Shown here one piece after another: positions 17,206 to 25,585 of a stretch of 45,244 nt of DNA. Position numbers and translations under genes: made by a program. Within the stretch, counting starts at the first letter, position 1. Every line of letters begins with the position of its first letter. This stretch comes from an uncultured Pseudomonadota bacterium (GTDB taxonomy: Bacteria > Myxococcota_A > UBA796 > SXON01), in the NCBI GenBank assembly GCA_903844155.1, contig CAIMSU010000315.1, positions 1 through 45,244 on the forward strand, written 5' to 3'. The notes beneath the pieces are model-generated. The model was not told the origin of the DNA. It did not search any database and saw nothing but the letters and a program-made list of their open reading frames with translations.

Positions 17206-17778
17206 ATGCTTGATCCCCGACTGCGCACACGATTTGAGATCGAGACGATTCACGAGCTGTTGCCGGAGTTGACGCACTACCACCTGCTCGGGCTCAAGTA
17301 CGGGTGCGCGCAGGACGAGGTCGACGTCGCGTTCCGCAACGAGAGTCGCCGTTTGCATCCGGATCGCGTGAGCGCGGGCGCCACGCCCGAGCTCAAGGCC
17401 AAGGCCAACGACGTCTACAAGGCGATCAACGAGGCGTATCGCCTGCTTCGCGACCCGGACGCACGCCTCGCCTACGACCAGCAGATGACCAGCGGCCCGG
17501 GGAAGGAGGACGAGGACTCCAGGCGGACGGCTGAGTCCGTGCGCGACCCCGCCAAGGCAGCGCGCACGCCGAAGGGCGAGAAGTACTGGAAGATGGCGCT
17601 GCAGTGCTGGGAGGCGCGGGACTTCACCGGCTGCAAGATGCAGATCCAGTTCGCGCTCACCTTTGAGCCGGACAACGAGGTGTTCAAGGAGTGGATGGTG
17701 AAGGCGCAGTCCGGCCTTGAGAACAAAAAGAAGGACACCGGTGGTGCGGGCAACAGCTACCGGATCCGAATCAGCTAG
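17206..17778 (+). CDS. J-domain protein with TPR-like C-terminus
   Basis: The 190 residues contain a J domain at about 22-92 with the HPD tripeptide at 51-53 (RRLHPDRV) and helix IV RLLRDPDARLAYDQQM. After a charged linker, a TPR-like helix pair follows (KYWKMALQCWEARDFTGCKMQIQFALTFEPDN, about 125-157). J-domain proteins stimulate the ATPase of their Hsp70. The TPR-like part probably brings substrate or partner instead of the Gly/Phe and zinc modules of DnaJ. The tight spacing after the Hsp70 gene suggests a dedicated pair. The ribosome-binding sequence is a weak GAGG before ATG 17206. Confidence 0.85.
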   Translation: MLDPRLRTRFEIETIHELLPELTHYHLLGLKYGCAQDEVDVAFRNESRRLHPDRVSAGATPELKAKANDVYKAINEAYRLLRDPDARLAYDQQMTSGPGKEDEDSRRTAESVRDPAKAARTPKGEKYWKMALQCWEARDFTGCKMQIQFALTFEPDNEVFKEWMVKAQSGLENKKKDTGGAGNSYRIRIS

Positions 17779-17779
17779 C

Positions 17780-18514
17780 GTGCGCTCGGCCTGGCTGCCC
17801 GCGCTGGTGGGCATTTGTGCCTGCACCACGGCGCCTGCGGTGGTCCACCAGGGCGTCTACACGAGCGGCGCCAACGCGATCATCGACGGTGTCACCTCCG
17901 CGGAGGTGCGGGTGTGGGGCCCGGATGGGACGCGGGCCCGGAGCCCGGTCGTGGGGCCAGTGGGGGCCACGTTCGTGGGCCAGGCTGGACCGCTGTGGCG
18001 GGTGGATCGCGACGTAGCCGCACCTCCAAAGCCGCCAACCGTCCCTGCCGAGCTGGTCGAGCGCGCCGGGATCCGGATGAAGTCGGTGCTCGGCACCTCG
18101 GGCCCGCCCTCCGTGGACGCCGCTCGGCCAGGCGGCGTTTACGTCCGCAGCATCATCAAGGTCCGTCAGCCGCACGCCCCGCCGTTCATCGTGGTGACCG
18201 CGACGGGCGACGACGTCGGTGCGGGCGTCTGGGGCGGCCCGCCGGACGTCCGGGCCGGCAACAACTGCAAGGCGGCGGTCGCGACCGTCGACATCGCGGC
18301 GGACAAGGTCATCTCCAGCCACCTCCTCGACGACGCGACGCGGATCTGCGCCGTTCCGGACGCGCTCGGTCCTGTCGACCTCGACGGTGACGGTGGGCAG
18401 GACTTCCTCGTCTACGGCCAGGAGAAGCAGGCGGGTTTTCGGGCCTGGTTCCGGCTGATGGCGGACGGCACGCTCGTCGCCCGCGCCTCGGACGTCTGGA
18501 CAGGCATCCCGTAG
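17780..18514 (+). CDS. Lipoprotein with FG-GAP-like motif, unknown function
   Basis: I choose GTG 17780, one base after the J-protein stop, because it opens a short signal sequence (VRSAWLPALVGICAC) with a plausible lipobox ICAC. The earlier ATG at 17717 would bury the signal behind about 20 charged residues. The mature part (about 230 residues) is beta-rich and near its end has DLDGDGGQDFLVYG, an FG-GAP/VCBS-like calcium-loop pattern. No enzyme motif is seen. Placement at the end of the Hsp70/J-protein unit suggests co-transcription, but a functional link is not shown. Confidence 0.6.
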   Translation: MRSAWLPALVGICACTTAPAVVHQGVYTSGANAIIDGVTSAEVRVWGPDGTRARSPVVGPVGATFVGQAGPLWRVDRDVAAPPKPPTVPAELVERAGIRMKSVLGTSGPPSVDAARPGGVYVRSIIKVRQPHAPPFIVVTATGDDVGAGVWGGPPDVRAGNNCKAAVATVDIAADKVISSHLLDDATRICAVPDALGPVDLDGDGGQDFLVYGQEKQAGFRAWFRLMADGTLVARASDVWTGIP

Positions 18515-18517
18515 CCC

Positions 18518-20257
18518 TCAGCCGCCCGGCGCCGGTCGCTCCGCCGAGGTCGAGTACGGCAGATCCGGGCGCAGGTCCTCAAAGATGCAGCGCCCGATCT
18601 CCATGAACCTGCCGGTGTCCTCCGCCACCGACCGGCGCAGGTGTTCGTACGCGCTCTCGGGCGCGAGGTCGCCCTGGTTCACGCAACTAAACACCACGAA
18701 CCGACGTTTCTGCGGCCCAGCCGGGTACCGGAAGCTCAACGCGCGCGCGCCCTCGCGCACCGGCGCCCAGGTGATGACCGCCCCCTCGCCGTCCAGCAGC
18801 GCGGCCATCAACCGGGTGTCGGTGCCGTCGATGACCGCGTCGCCTGGCGTCAGGCGCTCCCGGAGGTTTTTCAACGCTGCGATGGGCTCGGCCCGGGCCT
18901 GAAGGATCTGGATCTGCTGCTGGAACGCGTTGGAGCCGAGCGAACCGGTTGACGGCCCCGAGACCCACCCCACGGCCGCGAGGAGGGGGAGGAACGCCAG
19001 CATTCCGCGGACGCCATTGGCCTCGCGCGCGGGAAAACAGGCCAGGGCGAGCAGGAGCACGGGCGCTGTGACGAGGCTGGGGAGCTGGTAGCGCTCGGCC
19101 GGCGGCGCGCTGGTGAGCCCCCACAGCGTGCCACCCACGATCGCGAGCGCGAGGCCGGCGGTGAGCATCCGTCGGGCTGCCTTTCCCTCCCCCATCCCCG
19201 CGCACAGGCAGCCGAGCACGGCGATCACGACGAGCGCCGGGCAAGCGGTCATCGACAGCTCGCCGGCCATGCGGGGAACGAACGCGTCGAACCGCTCGGC
19301 CAGCGTCATCGCGTGGACCGGCGCCTCGAGCAGGTACTTCACGACGTCCGGGAGGTGCCAGAGCGCTTTGGCGTGGCCGGGGATCCAGTAGCCGCGCTCG
19401 CCGGGGCCCCCGAGCGTCCACCCGACGTTCGGGAACGGCAGGCCGGGATCGAGCCAGGAGCCGGCCAATTGCACGGCGACGATGTCCTCCTCCAACGTGA
19501 AGAGCCGCAGTGGCAACGCCGCGAAAACCGCCCAGGCGGCGACCAGCGGCGCCAGGAGCGCGAGGGCATGCAGGACGGCGCGCCGCCCCTGATCGACGAG
19601 ACCGAGGCCCAGGCCCGTCGCCCCGAGGAGGATGAGCGGCAGCGACTTTGGCGTGGCGAGGAGGTAGGCGGCCAGCAGGGTGCCCGCGAGCGCGTATCGG
19701 CCGACGGTCGGGCGCCGTGTCGCGGCGACGATCGCGGCCGTGGAAAGCACAAAAAGCGTGGCTGCAAGCGGGTAGTCCGTCGGCGTCGCCAGCATCGTGA
19801 GGTGGGTCGGCAGGTGGAGCGTCAGGAGCGCGCCGGCGATGGCGACGGGGCGAGCGGCCACCGTGCGACCGAGCAGGTAGACGCTTGCCGGGAGGCTCGC
19901 GGAGGTGATGAGCGAGAGGCCCATCGACGTAATCCACAGCGAAACGCCACTGACGAGGCTGGAGGCGACCGTCAGCGCTGGGTACAGCGGATAACGGGCG
20001 GGTGACCACAGCTCTGGCAGGTTCCAGCGGAGCGCCACGATGCACGCGTAGTAGTCGTGGTTGTCCTGACCGTAGGGCGTCCAGTCCTCGTTGGCCGCCT
20101 CGTGCGTGGCGAGCAGCACGGCGAAGCTGGCGAGGCCGATGAGGACGGCGATGGCGGCGTCCATGCGCGGATCGGCGGGCGACGGGGAGGGCCGGATGCG
20201 CCGCCAGAGCACGGTCGACGCCAGCGCCGAGAGGAGGAGGAGCGCCCAGTCGTCCAT
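18518..20257 (-). CDS. Multi-pass membrane protein, glycosyltransferase-C-like
   Basis: The 579-residue protein has about ten or more hydrophobic segments up to residue 420 and a soluble C-terminal domain. The first external loop has DWTPYGQDNHDYYACIVAL, with acidic residues in the place where GT-C (dolichyl- or undecaprenyl-phosphate-sugar-dependent) glycosyltransferases carry their catalytic Asp/Glu. ARYPLYPAL follows in the next loop. Such enzymes move a sugar from a lipid carrier to a protein or glycan outside the membrane. The assignment rests on topology and loop composition, so substrate and activity are unknown. It lies 14 bases after the methyltransferase on the same strand and is probably its operon partner. 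Confidence 0.55.
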   Translation of the reverse strand: MDDWALLLLSALASTVLWRRIRPSPSPADPRMDAAIAVLIGLASFAVLLATHEAANEDWTPYGQDNHDYYACIVALRWNLPELWSPARYPLYPALTVASSLVSGVSLWITSMGLSLITSASLPASVYLLGRTVAARPVAIAGALLTLHLPTHLTMLATPTDYPLAATLFVLSTAAIVAATRRPTVGRYALAGTLLAAYLLATPKSLPLILLGATGLGLGLVDQGRRAVLHALALLAPLVAAWAVFAALPLRLFTLEEDIVAVQLAGSWLDPGLPFPNVGWTLGGPGERGYWIPGHAKALWHLPDVVKYLLEAPVHAMTLAERFDAFVPRMAGELSMTACPALVVIAVLGCLCAGMGEGKAARRMLTAGLALAIVGGTLWGLTSAPPAERYQLPSLVTAPVLLLALACFPAREANGVRGMLAFLPLLAAVGWVSGPSTGSLGSNAFQQQIQILQARAEPIAALKNLRERLTPGDAVIDGTDTRLMAALLDGEGAVITWAPVREGARALSFRYPAGPQKRRFVVFSCVNQGDLAPESAYEHLRRSVAEDTGRFMEIGRCIFEDLRPDLPYSTSAERPAPGG

Positions 20258-20271
20258 TCAGGCTGGCCCCG

Positions 20272-21177
20272 TCACGGCCGTTCCAGCACGTACGCCACGT
20301 TCACAGCCAGTTTTTTGACCGTACACTCTGCCAGTGTCCTCCCCTCGTACGGCAGCAACAGCCGGGCCTGGATCGCAAGGCCGCTTGCCGCGATCAGCGC
20401 CTCGATGCTCTCGACGTCCCGGAACAGCATGATGTGGTCGACCGCAGGCCCGTTGATGCAGGTGGTGATGAAGATGAACGCGCCGGGTCGAGCCACGGCG
20501 GCGATGCGGTCGAGGAACGCCTGTGGGTCCTCGACGTGCTCCAGCACCTCGCCCATCACGATGGCGTCATACGCTGCAAGCGGCAGGTCGCCCGTGAGGA
20601 AGTCCTCGCAGCGCAGCTCGCAGCGCGAGCCGGGGGCCATGAACGCGATGAGGTCGCGGGTCTGCTCGAGGCTCGTGGTCGAGAGGTCGATGGCGGTGAA
20701 GCGGTCGTACGCGGTCTCCTGCATCGCCGTCATCACGTAGTACCCGTGTCCAGGGCCGATCTCCAGGTACGCGCCCGCGTGGTCGCGCGGGAGATGTTCG
20801 GCGTAGAACCGGAACATCGCGCGGTGGTTCGGCCACAGGAAGGCGCTCACGCACAGGCCCACCATGTAGCGGCACATGTACTCGGGGTTGAAGTAGACAT
20901 CGCCGGCAACGTCCACAAAGCGGGTGTGCCGGTAGGCGCCGTGCTGACGGAAGTAGATCTGCTCGCGGAGCGTGTCGTGGACGAGGGTGAGGTACGCGTC
21001 AGCGACGTCGCCGACGGAGAGGCCGCGGGCGAGGCAGAATTCCACGTAGCGTTCGAGCCGCGTACGCTCGTCCGGGGTTGTTCCGGCGAGGGCGCCCTGC
21101 AGGAAGGCGCGATGCATCGGGTTCCGCTCCTCGATCACGCTCACGAGCGCGTGGATCACGGCGGAGGGCTGCGGCAT
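20272..21177 (-). CDS. SAM-dependent class I methyltransferase
   Basis: The start at ATG 21177 is chosen because GGAGG lies directly upstream and the longer frame to 21471 is antisense to the acyl carrier protein gene. The 301 residues have an N-terminal helical region (about 1-115) and a Rossmann methyltransferase domain: YLEIGPGHGYYV is motif I, RFTAIDLSTTSLEQ motif II, YDAIVMGEVLEHVEDP motif IV and ARPGAFIFITTCIN the following strand. The substrate is unknown. Its position next to a membrane glycosyltransferase-like gene, an acyl carrier protein and an O-acyltransferase suggests a role in an envelope glycan or lipid. A GGATAG box lies 10 bases before the start. Confidence 0.8.
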   Translation of the reverse strand: MPQPSAVIHALVSVIEERNPMHRAFLQGALAGTTPDERTRLERYVEFCLARGLSVGDVADAYLTLVHDTLREQIYFRQHGAYRHTRFVDVAGDVYFNPEYMCRYMVGLCVSAFLWPNHRAMFRFYAEHLPRDHAGAYLEIGPGHGYYVMTAMQETAYDRFTAIDLSTTSLEQTRDLIAFMAPGSRCELRCEDFLTGDLPLAAYDAIVMGEVLEHVEDPQAFLDRIAAVARPGAFIFITTCINGPAVDHIMLFRDVESIEALIAASGLAIQARLLLPYEGRTLAECTVKKLAVNVAYVLERP

Positions 21178-21253
21178 CCCTCCGGACCTATCCGGAAACC
21201 ACGGGTGATGCCTGCCCTTCCCGGTTAGCCTCGTCCCGCACGAGGCCCGCTCC

Positions 21254-21490
21254 ATGGACGACACGTTCCCGCGCCTGGTGGCGCTGTTCCGGCGGGTCTT
21301 CGAGGACGATGCGCTGGTCATCTCCGCGGCCACCACCGCGGCCGATCTGCGTGCCTGGGACTCGGTCATGCACATCACGCTGCTGATGGAGTGCGAGGAT
21401 GCGTTCGGCATCGAGTTCCCGCCGGGCGACGTCGCCGGCCTGAAGAACGTCGGCGCCCTCGTCGCCGTCATCGACCGGCTCCGCCGCTAA
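21254..21490 (+). CDS. Acyl carrier protein
   Basis: The 78-residue acidic four-helix protein has the phosphopantetheine site DSVMHITLLMECEDAFGIEF; the Ser of DSV at about residue 37 would carry the 4'-phosphopantetheine arm. The usual motif is DSL, and DSV is found in specialised carrier proteins. It stands alone on its strand, divergent from the methyltransferase, and its stop overlaps the end of the convergent SGNH gene by 4 bases. With an MBOAT acyltransferase and SGNH proteins next door it may supply an acyl group for a surface modification rather than general fatty-acid synthesis, whose fab genes are absent here. Confidence 0.85.
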   Translation: MDDTFPRLVALFRRVFEDDALVISAATTAADLRAWDSVMHITLLMECEDAFGIEFPPGDVAGLKNVGALVAVIDRLRR

Positions 21491-24006
21491 TCCTGCACGC
21501 CGTAGGCCGTGAAGAGGATGGCGGGGTTCTCCGCCGGGGAGTCGACGATGATGTCCAGATCTCCCGGATCCCCGCGCCGCAGCGGTGGGCGAATTGGTAG
21601 CTCCCGGGCGTTCAACTCGGCGACCGGCACGTCCGCGTCGTAACGCGCGACGCCCGCAGCCTCGATGTGGACGTGAACGGTCGCGTCGGGCGCCGGGTCT
21701 ACGTCCCAGACCGCGTTGAGCATCAGCCCGTACACGCCCGCGCGCAGCGGTTGGCGCGCGTCTGCAGGCAGCGTGAGCGTGAGGTGGTCGCCCGGGTCGG
21801 CCCAGGCGCGGTCCGGGCAGAACGGGCACTCCCGGTGCCAGCACTTGCGCTCGCCGTCATAGACGATCTGGTAGCTCCGGCCGTTGCTCGCGGCGTCCGA
21901 GTCGTCCGAGGCGGAGACCCACACCCGGTTGCCGACGTGCTCGGCGCCCCCGCCGCTTGGGAACATCAGGACCTTGTGGTTCCCGGGCGCCATCGGGTCG
22001 AACACGTCGTACGCATCCACGCGCGGGTAACGGGTGAGCAGGTGCCCGTTCTCGGTCACTCGCAATTGCGAGCAGCCGGCGGTGTCCGGAAACGGCGCTG
22101 CCATCCACATCGTGCTCGGCTTGCCGGAATAGACGGTGCCGACGGGGAGCGGCTCCGGCGTCCGACCGGTGAACGCCACGGCGCCCTTCTCGACGACGTT
22201 GATTCGCGGCCAGAACGGCTGACGGACAACGCGAACGCGCTGACCGCCCTGCGAAAGCGTGACCTCCCGAACGATGAGGTAGTGCCCGCGCGCCGGCGAT
22301 GAGAGACGCAGCGACCAGGGTGCCGACGTCGACGGGACCGCCACGTGCGCGCGGTAGCCCGTCGCTGTCGTCAGTAGCGTCGCTGGCTGGCCCATGATCG
22401 TCAGCTCTGGGACGGCCTCGTCGTCGGTCGCGCCCGCAGGATCGACGCGGAGGACCTCGATGTCGACGTCGTAGGTCGGGTCCGGCGGGGTCCACGGGCT
22501 CTCGAACGTCCACACCAGCGCTGTCCCGGGATAGACCCAGTAGATCCCAGGCAATGTCGGATCGGGTGCGGCGTCGATGGCGAGGGGGGCGGCGGGGAGC
22601 GAGGGGTCGAGGCGAAAGCGCAGGGGCGGCCCGTCGGCGTGCTGTCGGGAGATCGCCACGTCGTCGCCCGCGAATTGGTAGAAGCCCCAGCAGCTCTGGT
22701 CCGGCACGTCGGTCGACGGGGCGAGGGGCGCGGTGCCTTCCTCGACGATGAGGGGGGAGTGGACGGTGGAGGTGACGGCGTGGAGGCCGTCGTCGGAGAG
22801 GAAGCCGAGGCCGGGGAAGTGGGCGGTGGTGCGACAGGGATCGGCGGAGGGGGTCAGGGCGGTGGGGGTGAAGTCGGAGGCCTCGCCCTCCCGCGCGACC
22901 GAGACGATCGGCGGGAGGAGGGGTGCTGCCAGCGAGCCGGTGCCGAGGGCGCCGATGTCCTGAAGGCGATCCGCGATGGCGCGCGTGTACTTCTGGGCGC
23001 CGCGCGTGTTGAGGTGCCGCGAATCGGCGAAATCCGCTGGGTCCGTCGCCCGGTCCGTCTCGTCCAGCCACCCGACACCAAGCTGCCCGGCAAGCTGGGC
23101 CATCCCGCGAGCGAATTCGGCGGAGACGTGCTTTTTCGGGTCGTCGCCCGCGGCGCTCGGCGGGACCACGAGGACCAGCCGCCCACCGTGCTCAGCGACC
23201 ATCGCCGCCAACGCGGGGAGGTAGGTCTCCGCCGGCGACGTCGCCGGCACGTGCTTTGCCGCGCTCGTGGCGCTGACCGCGCGTGTGGCGTTCGACTGCG
23301 CGCCGGGCACCCCATCCTGCCCCTGCGCGTCCGCGTGGACGCCACCGAAGACGGCTGTGCTCGCGACCGTCACCCGCTCCGATCCCGACGGGCCGCCGTC
23401 GCCGTACCACCACCCGACCAGCCCCGACCGGAACGTCGTCAGCAACGCCGACCGGCGAGACTTGACGCGGTCCAACGCCAGCTCCCACGCGGGCGGGTGG
23501 CCGCCCCGCCAGGTCTTTTCGCTCAAGAGCGCGTCTGGCGCGTTGACCTGCTCGCGGAGCAACGCGTACTCGTCGTCGTCGAGGCCCACCGCCGAAAGCG
23601 CGGAGAGGTAGGCGCCAAGCACCACAAGGCGCGGGTGGAGTCCGTTCGCGTAGACGCGGTCGCGCAGGATCGTGTACCAGACCGGCGCGGTGCTCCCGCC
23701 CGAGCGCGCGAATGAGACGGTGCGGAGCGGCGGATCGCCGAGGGCGTCGCTGAGCACGTCTGCGTTGAGGTCCAGCTCGGCCGAGCTGTCGCCGACGATG
23801 ACGACGTCCGCGGGGCCTGCGCGTGCCCGCTGGTCCATCGCAGCGGCCACCTCCGAGGGTGGGCCGTCGGATCCCACGTCGGGCGGGCGCATCAGCGCGA
23901 AGGCCGCAAGGGTCGGCAGCAGCGTGGCCGCGACCAGCGCCGACCACCGGGGCAGGCGGGCGACGCGCTGCTGTGGCGCGAGGGTCGGGGGTGGTTGGTC
24001 GGACAT
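21487..24006 (-). CDS. Large SGNH-fold protein, probable envelope acyl-modification factor
   Basis: The 839-residue protein has an N-terminal membrane anchor (about residues 22-38). A SGNH hydrolase-like domain follows, with block I VIVGDSSAELDLN (Gly72-Asp73-Ser74) and block V DSRHLNTRGAQKYT near residue 340, giving the Ser, Asp and His of the catalytic triad. The second half (about 370-839) is beta-rich, probably carbohydrate-binding or jelly-roll-like modules. The domain recalls the AlgJ/AlgX/DltD partners of MBOAT acyltransferases, which act on exported polysaccharides. The MBOAT gene lies 3 bases upstream on the same strand, so the pair is very likely one operon. The size is far larger than AlgJ or AlgX because of the C-terminal modules. 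Confidence 0.7.
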   Translation of the reverse strand: MSDQPPPTLAPQQRVARLPRWSALVAATLLPTLAAFALMRPPDVGSDGPPSEVAAAMDQRARAGPADVVIVGDSSAELDLNADVLSDALGDPPLRTVSFARSGGSTAPVWYTILRDRVYANGLHPRLVVLGAYLSALSAVGLDDDEYALLREQVNAPDALLSEKTWRGGHPPAWELALDRVKSRRSALLTTFRSGLVGWWYGDGGPSGSERVTVASTAVFGGVHADAQGQDGVPGAQSNATRAVSATSAAKHVPATSPAETYLPALAAMVAEHGGRLVLVVPPSAAGDDPKKHVSAEFARGMAQLAGQLGVGWLDETDRATDPADFADSRHLNTRGAQKYTRAIADRLQDIGALGTGSLAAPLLPPIVSVAREGEASDFTPTALTPSADPCRTTAHFPGLGFLSDDGLHAVTSTVHSPLIVEEGTAPLAPSTDVPDQSCWGFYQFAGDDVAISRQHADGPPLRFRLDPSLPAAPLAIDAAPDPTLPGIYWVYPGTALVWTFESPWTPPDPTYDVDIEVLRVDPAGATDDEAVPELTIMGQPATLLTTATGYRAHVAVPSTSAPWSLRLSSPARGHYLIVREVTLSQGGQRVRVVRQPFWPRINVVEKGAVAFTGRTPEPLPVGTVYSGKPSTMWMAAPFPDTAGCSQLRVTENGHLLTRYPRVDAYDVFDPMAPGNHKVLMFPSGGGAEHVGNRVWVSASDDSDAASNGRSYQIVYDGERKCWHRECPFCPDRAWADPGDHLTLTLPADARQPLRAGVYGLMLNAVWDVDPAPDATVHVHIEAAGVARYDADVPVAELNARELPIRPPLRRGDPGDLDIIVDSPAENPAILFTAYGVQD

Positions 24007-24009
24007 CGG

Positions 24010-25461
24010 TCAGAACTGGAAGTAGACGAAGGCGCTTGGCTGGGCCTGCGCGGAGGCGAGGATGGCCAGCGCCATGGCCGTACAGCCCACGCTCCACGCC
24101 ACGGGCTGCAGCCCTCGATGCGTCACCCGCGGACCCAGCCAGCGCTCCCACGCGAGCGCGAACAGCAGCGGCGCGGCGGCGTAGGCGCACAGCCCGAGCA
24201 TGGACGTCGCGACGATGAGCTGGTCGGCATTCTCGGCGAACGGGTTCAGCTTCAGGTGCTCGGCGATGCGCGCGGCGGTCGGCTCCCGCCAGATCAGCAT
24301 GCTCACGAGCGTCCAACAGAACATGAGTGGAACCGTCAGCCAGCGCCAGCCGCCCGCGTCTCGCAGGTGTTTCGGCAGGCGCCGCTCGACGGTGATGTAG
24401 GTGGTGATCAGGACGAAGTGGTACAGGCCCCAAAGCAGGAATTTCGGCGTAGAACCATGCCAAAGGCCGGAGAGCAGCATCGTGATGAGCAGCGCGCGGG
24501 CGCTGTTCGCCGAGGGGCGCCATTTTCCGGTCCCCGGGATCGTGAGCCAACGCTGCACGGACCTCGAAAAGCACAGGGGAAAGTAGACATAGTCGCGGAG
24601 CCAGCTCGACAGCGAGATGTGCCAGCGCTGCCAGAATTCCGTGGGGGTCGCTGCGAGATACGGGTGGTTGAAGTTCTCGACCAGCTCGATCCCTAGCATC
24701 CGCGACGTCCCGCGGGCGATGGCCGTGTAGCCGGCGAAGTCGGCGAGGACCTGCAGGGCAAAGCCGAGCGTCCCCGCCCAGATCATCGCCCAGGAGGCGT
24801 GGTCTGCGCCAAAGATGAGGTCGACGTAGGGCGCGAGCGTGTCGGCGATCACGACCTTCTGGAACGCCCCCCACAGCGCCAGCGCGAGGCCGGACAGGAA
24901 GCGGGTCGCCTCAAAGCTCCGCTTTTTGTCGATCTGCGGGAAGATGTGCTCCGCGCGCTCGATCGGCCCGGCGACGAGCTGCGGGAAGTACGAGCCGAAG
25001 AGCAGGACGTCGAGGACATCGGTCCGGACCGCGACCGCCTTCCGCCGGACGTCGATGCTGTAGGACAGGTTGTGGAACGTGTAGAACGAGAGGCCCAGGG
25101 GCATCACGACGTGCAACGCGTCGATGGCGGCGGTCCGCTCTGGACTGAAGAACTTCGGGGCAATTTCCGCCGTGAACCAGCCAAAATACTTGAACACCGC
25201 GAGGTTGGCTACGCTCGCTGCCGTCAGCGCTCCGAGGATCTGCCCGCCCCGCGCCGGAAACCGGTCGATGAGCCGCGCGGCGCCGTAGTTTGCGAGGGTC
25301 ACAGAGAGCAACAGCACCAGCAAGACTGGGCTCACCCACCCGTAGAACAGCCAGGACGCGAGCAGCAGCCACACGTTCTGCCAGCGCGCCGCCGGAAGTA
25401 CCCAGTAGACGGCGCAAACGACCGCGAAGAACCCTGCAAATTCCGGTTGGAGGAACGACAC
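24010..25461 (-). CDS. MBOAT-family membrane O-acyltransferase (AlgI-like)
   Basis: The 483-residue polytopic protein starts at GTG 25461. It shows the AlgI/DltB signature regions: SYFPQLVAGPIERA, NHPYLAATPTEFWQRWHISLS, WLRDYVYFPLCFSRS, and LLSGLWHGSTPKFLLWGLYH with the invariant His335. MBOAT proteins of this group pass an acyl group across the membrane onto a glycan or teichoic acid, with SGNH partners completing the transfer. The next gene downstream is such an SGNH protein, and an acyl carrier protein is encoded 2.5 kb away. The acceptor polymer is not known. The 124-base gap to the divergent SGNH gene (start 25586) probably carries both promoters, but I saw no convincing boxes. Confidence 0.9.
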   Translation of the reverse strand: MSFLQPEFAGFFAVVCAVYWVLPAARWQNVWLLLASWLFYGWVSPVLLVLLLSVTLANYGAARLIDRFPARGGQILGALTAASVANLAVFKYFGWFTAEIAPKFFSPERTAAIDALHVVMPLGLSFYTFHNLSYSIDVRRKAVAVRTDVLDVLLFGSYFPQLVAGPIERAEHIFPQIDKKRSFEATRFLSGLALALWGAFQKVVIADTLAPYVDLIFGADHASWAMIWAGTLGFALQVLADFAGYTAIARGTSRMLGIELVENFNHPYLAATPTEFWQRWHISLSSWLRDYVYFPLCFSRSVQRWLTIPGTGKWRPSANSARALLITMLLSGLWHGSTPKFLLWGLYHFVLITTYITVERRLPKHLRDAGGWRWLTVPLMFCWTLVSMLIWREPTAARIAEHLKLNPFAENADQLIVATSMLGLCAYAAAPLLFALAWERWLGPRVTHRGLQPVAWSVGCTAMALAILASAQAQPSAFVYFQF

Positions 25462-25585
25462 TCAGTGCACCCGGATGCGCGGACCGGTCGCTCGTCCGCC
25501 GTTCGGCCGTGGGGAGGCTGCGTGCATCGTACCTGTAGTTATCGTCCGACCCGCTCCGCAGCGAGCGTGTCGCACCGTGTCAGGG

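Noticed and set aside
15361-17829. Minus-strand open frame of 822 codons antisense to the Hsp70 and J-protein genes
   Set aside because: The Hsp70 and J-protein on the plus strand carry all diagnostic motifs, and the antisense product is Arg/Leu/His-rich without structure.
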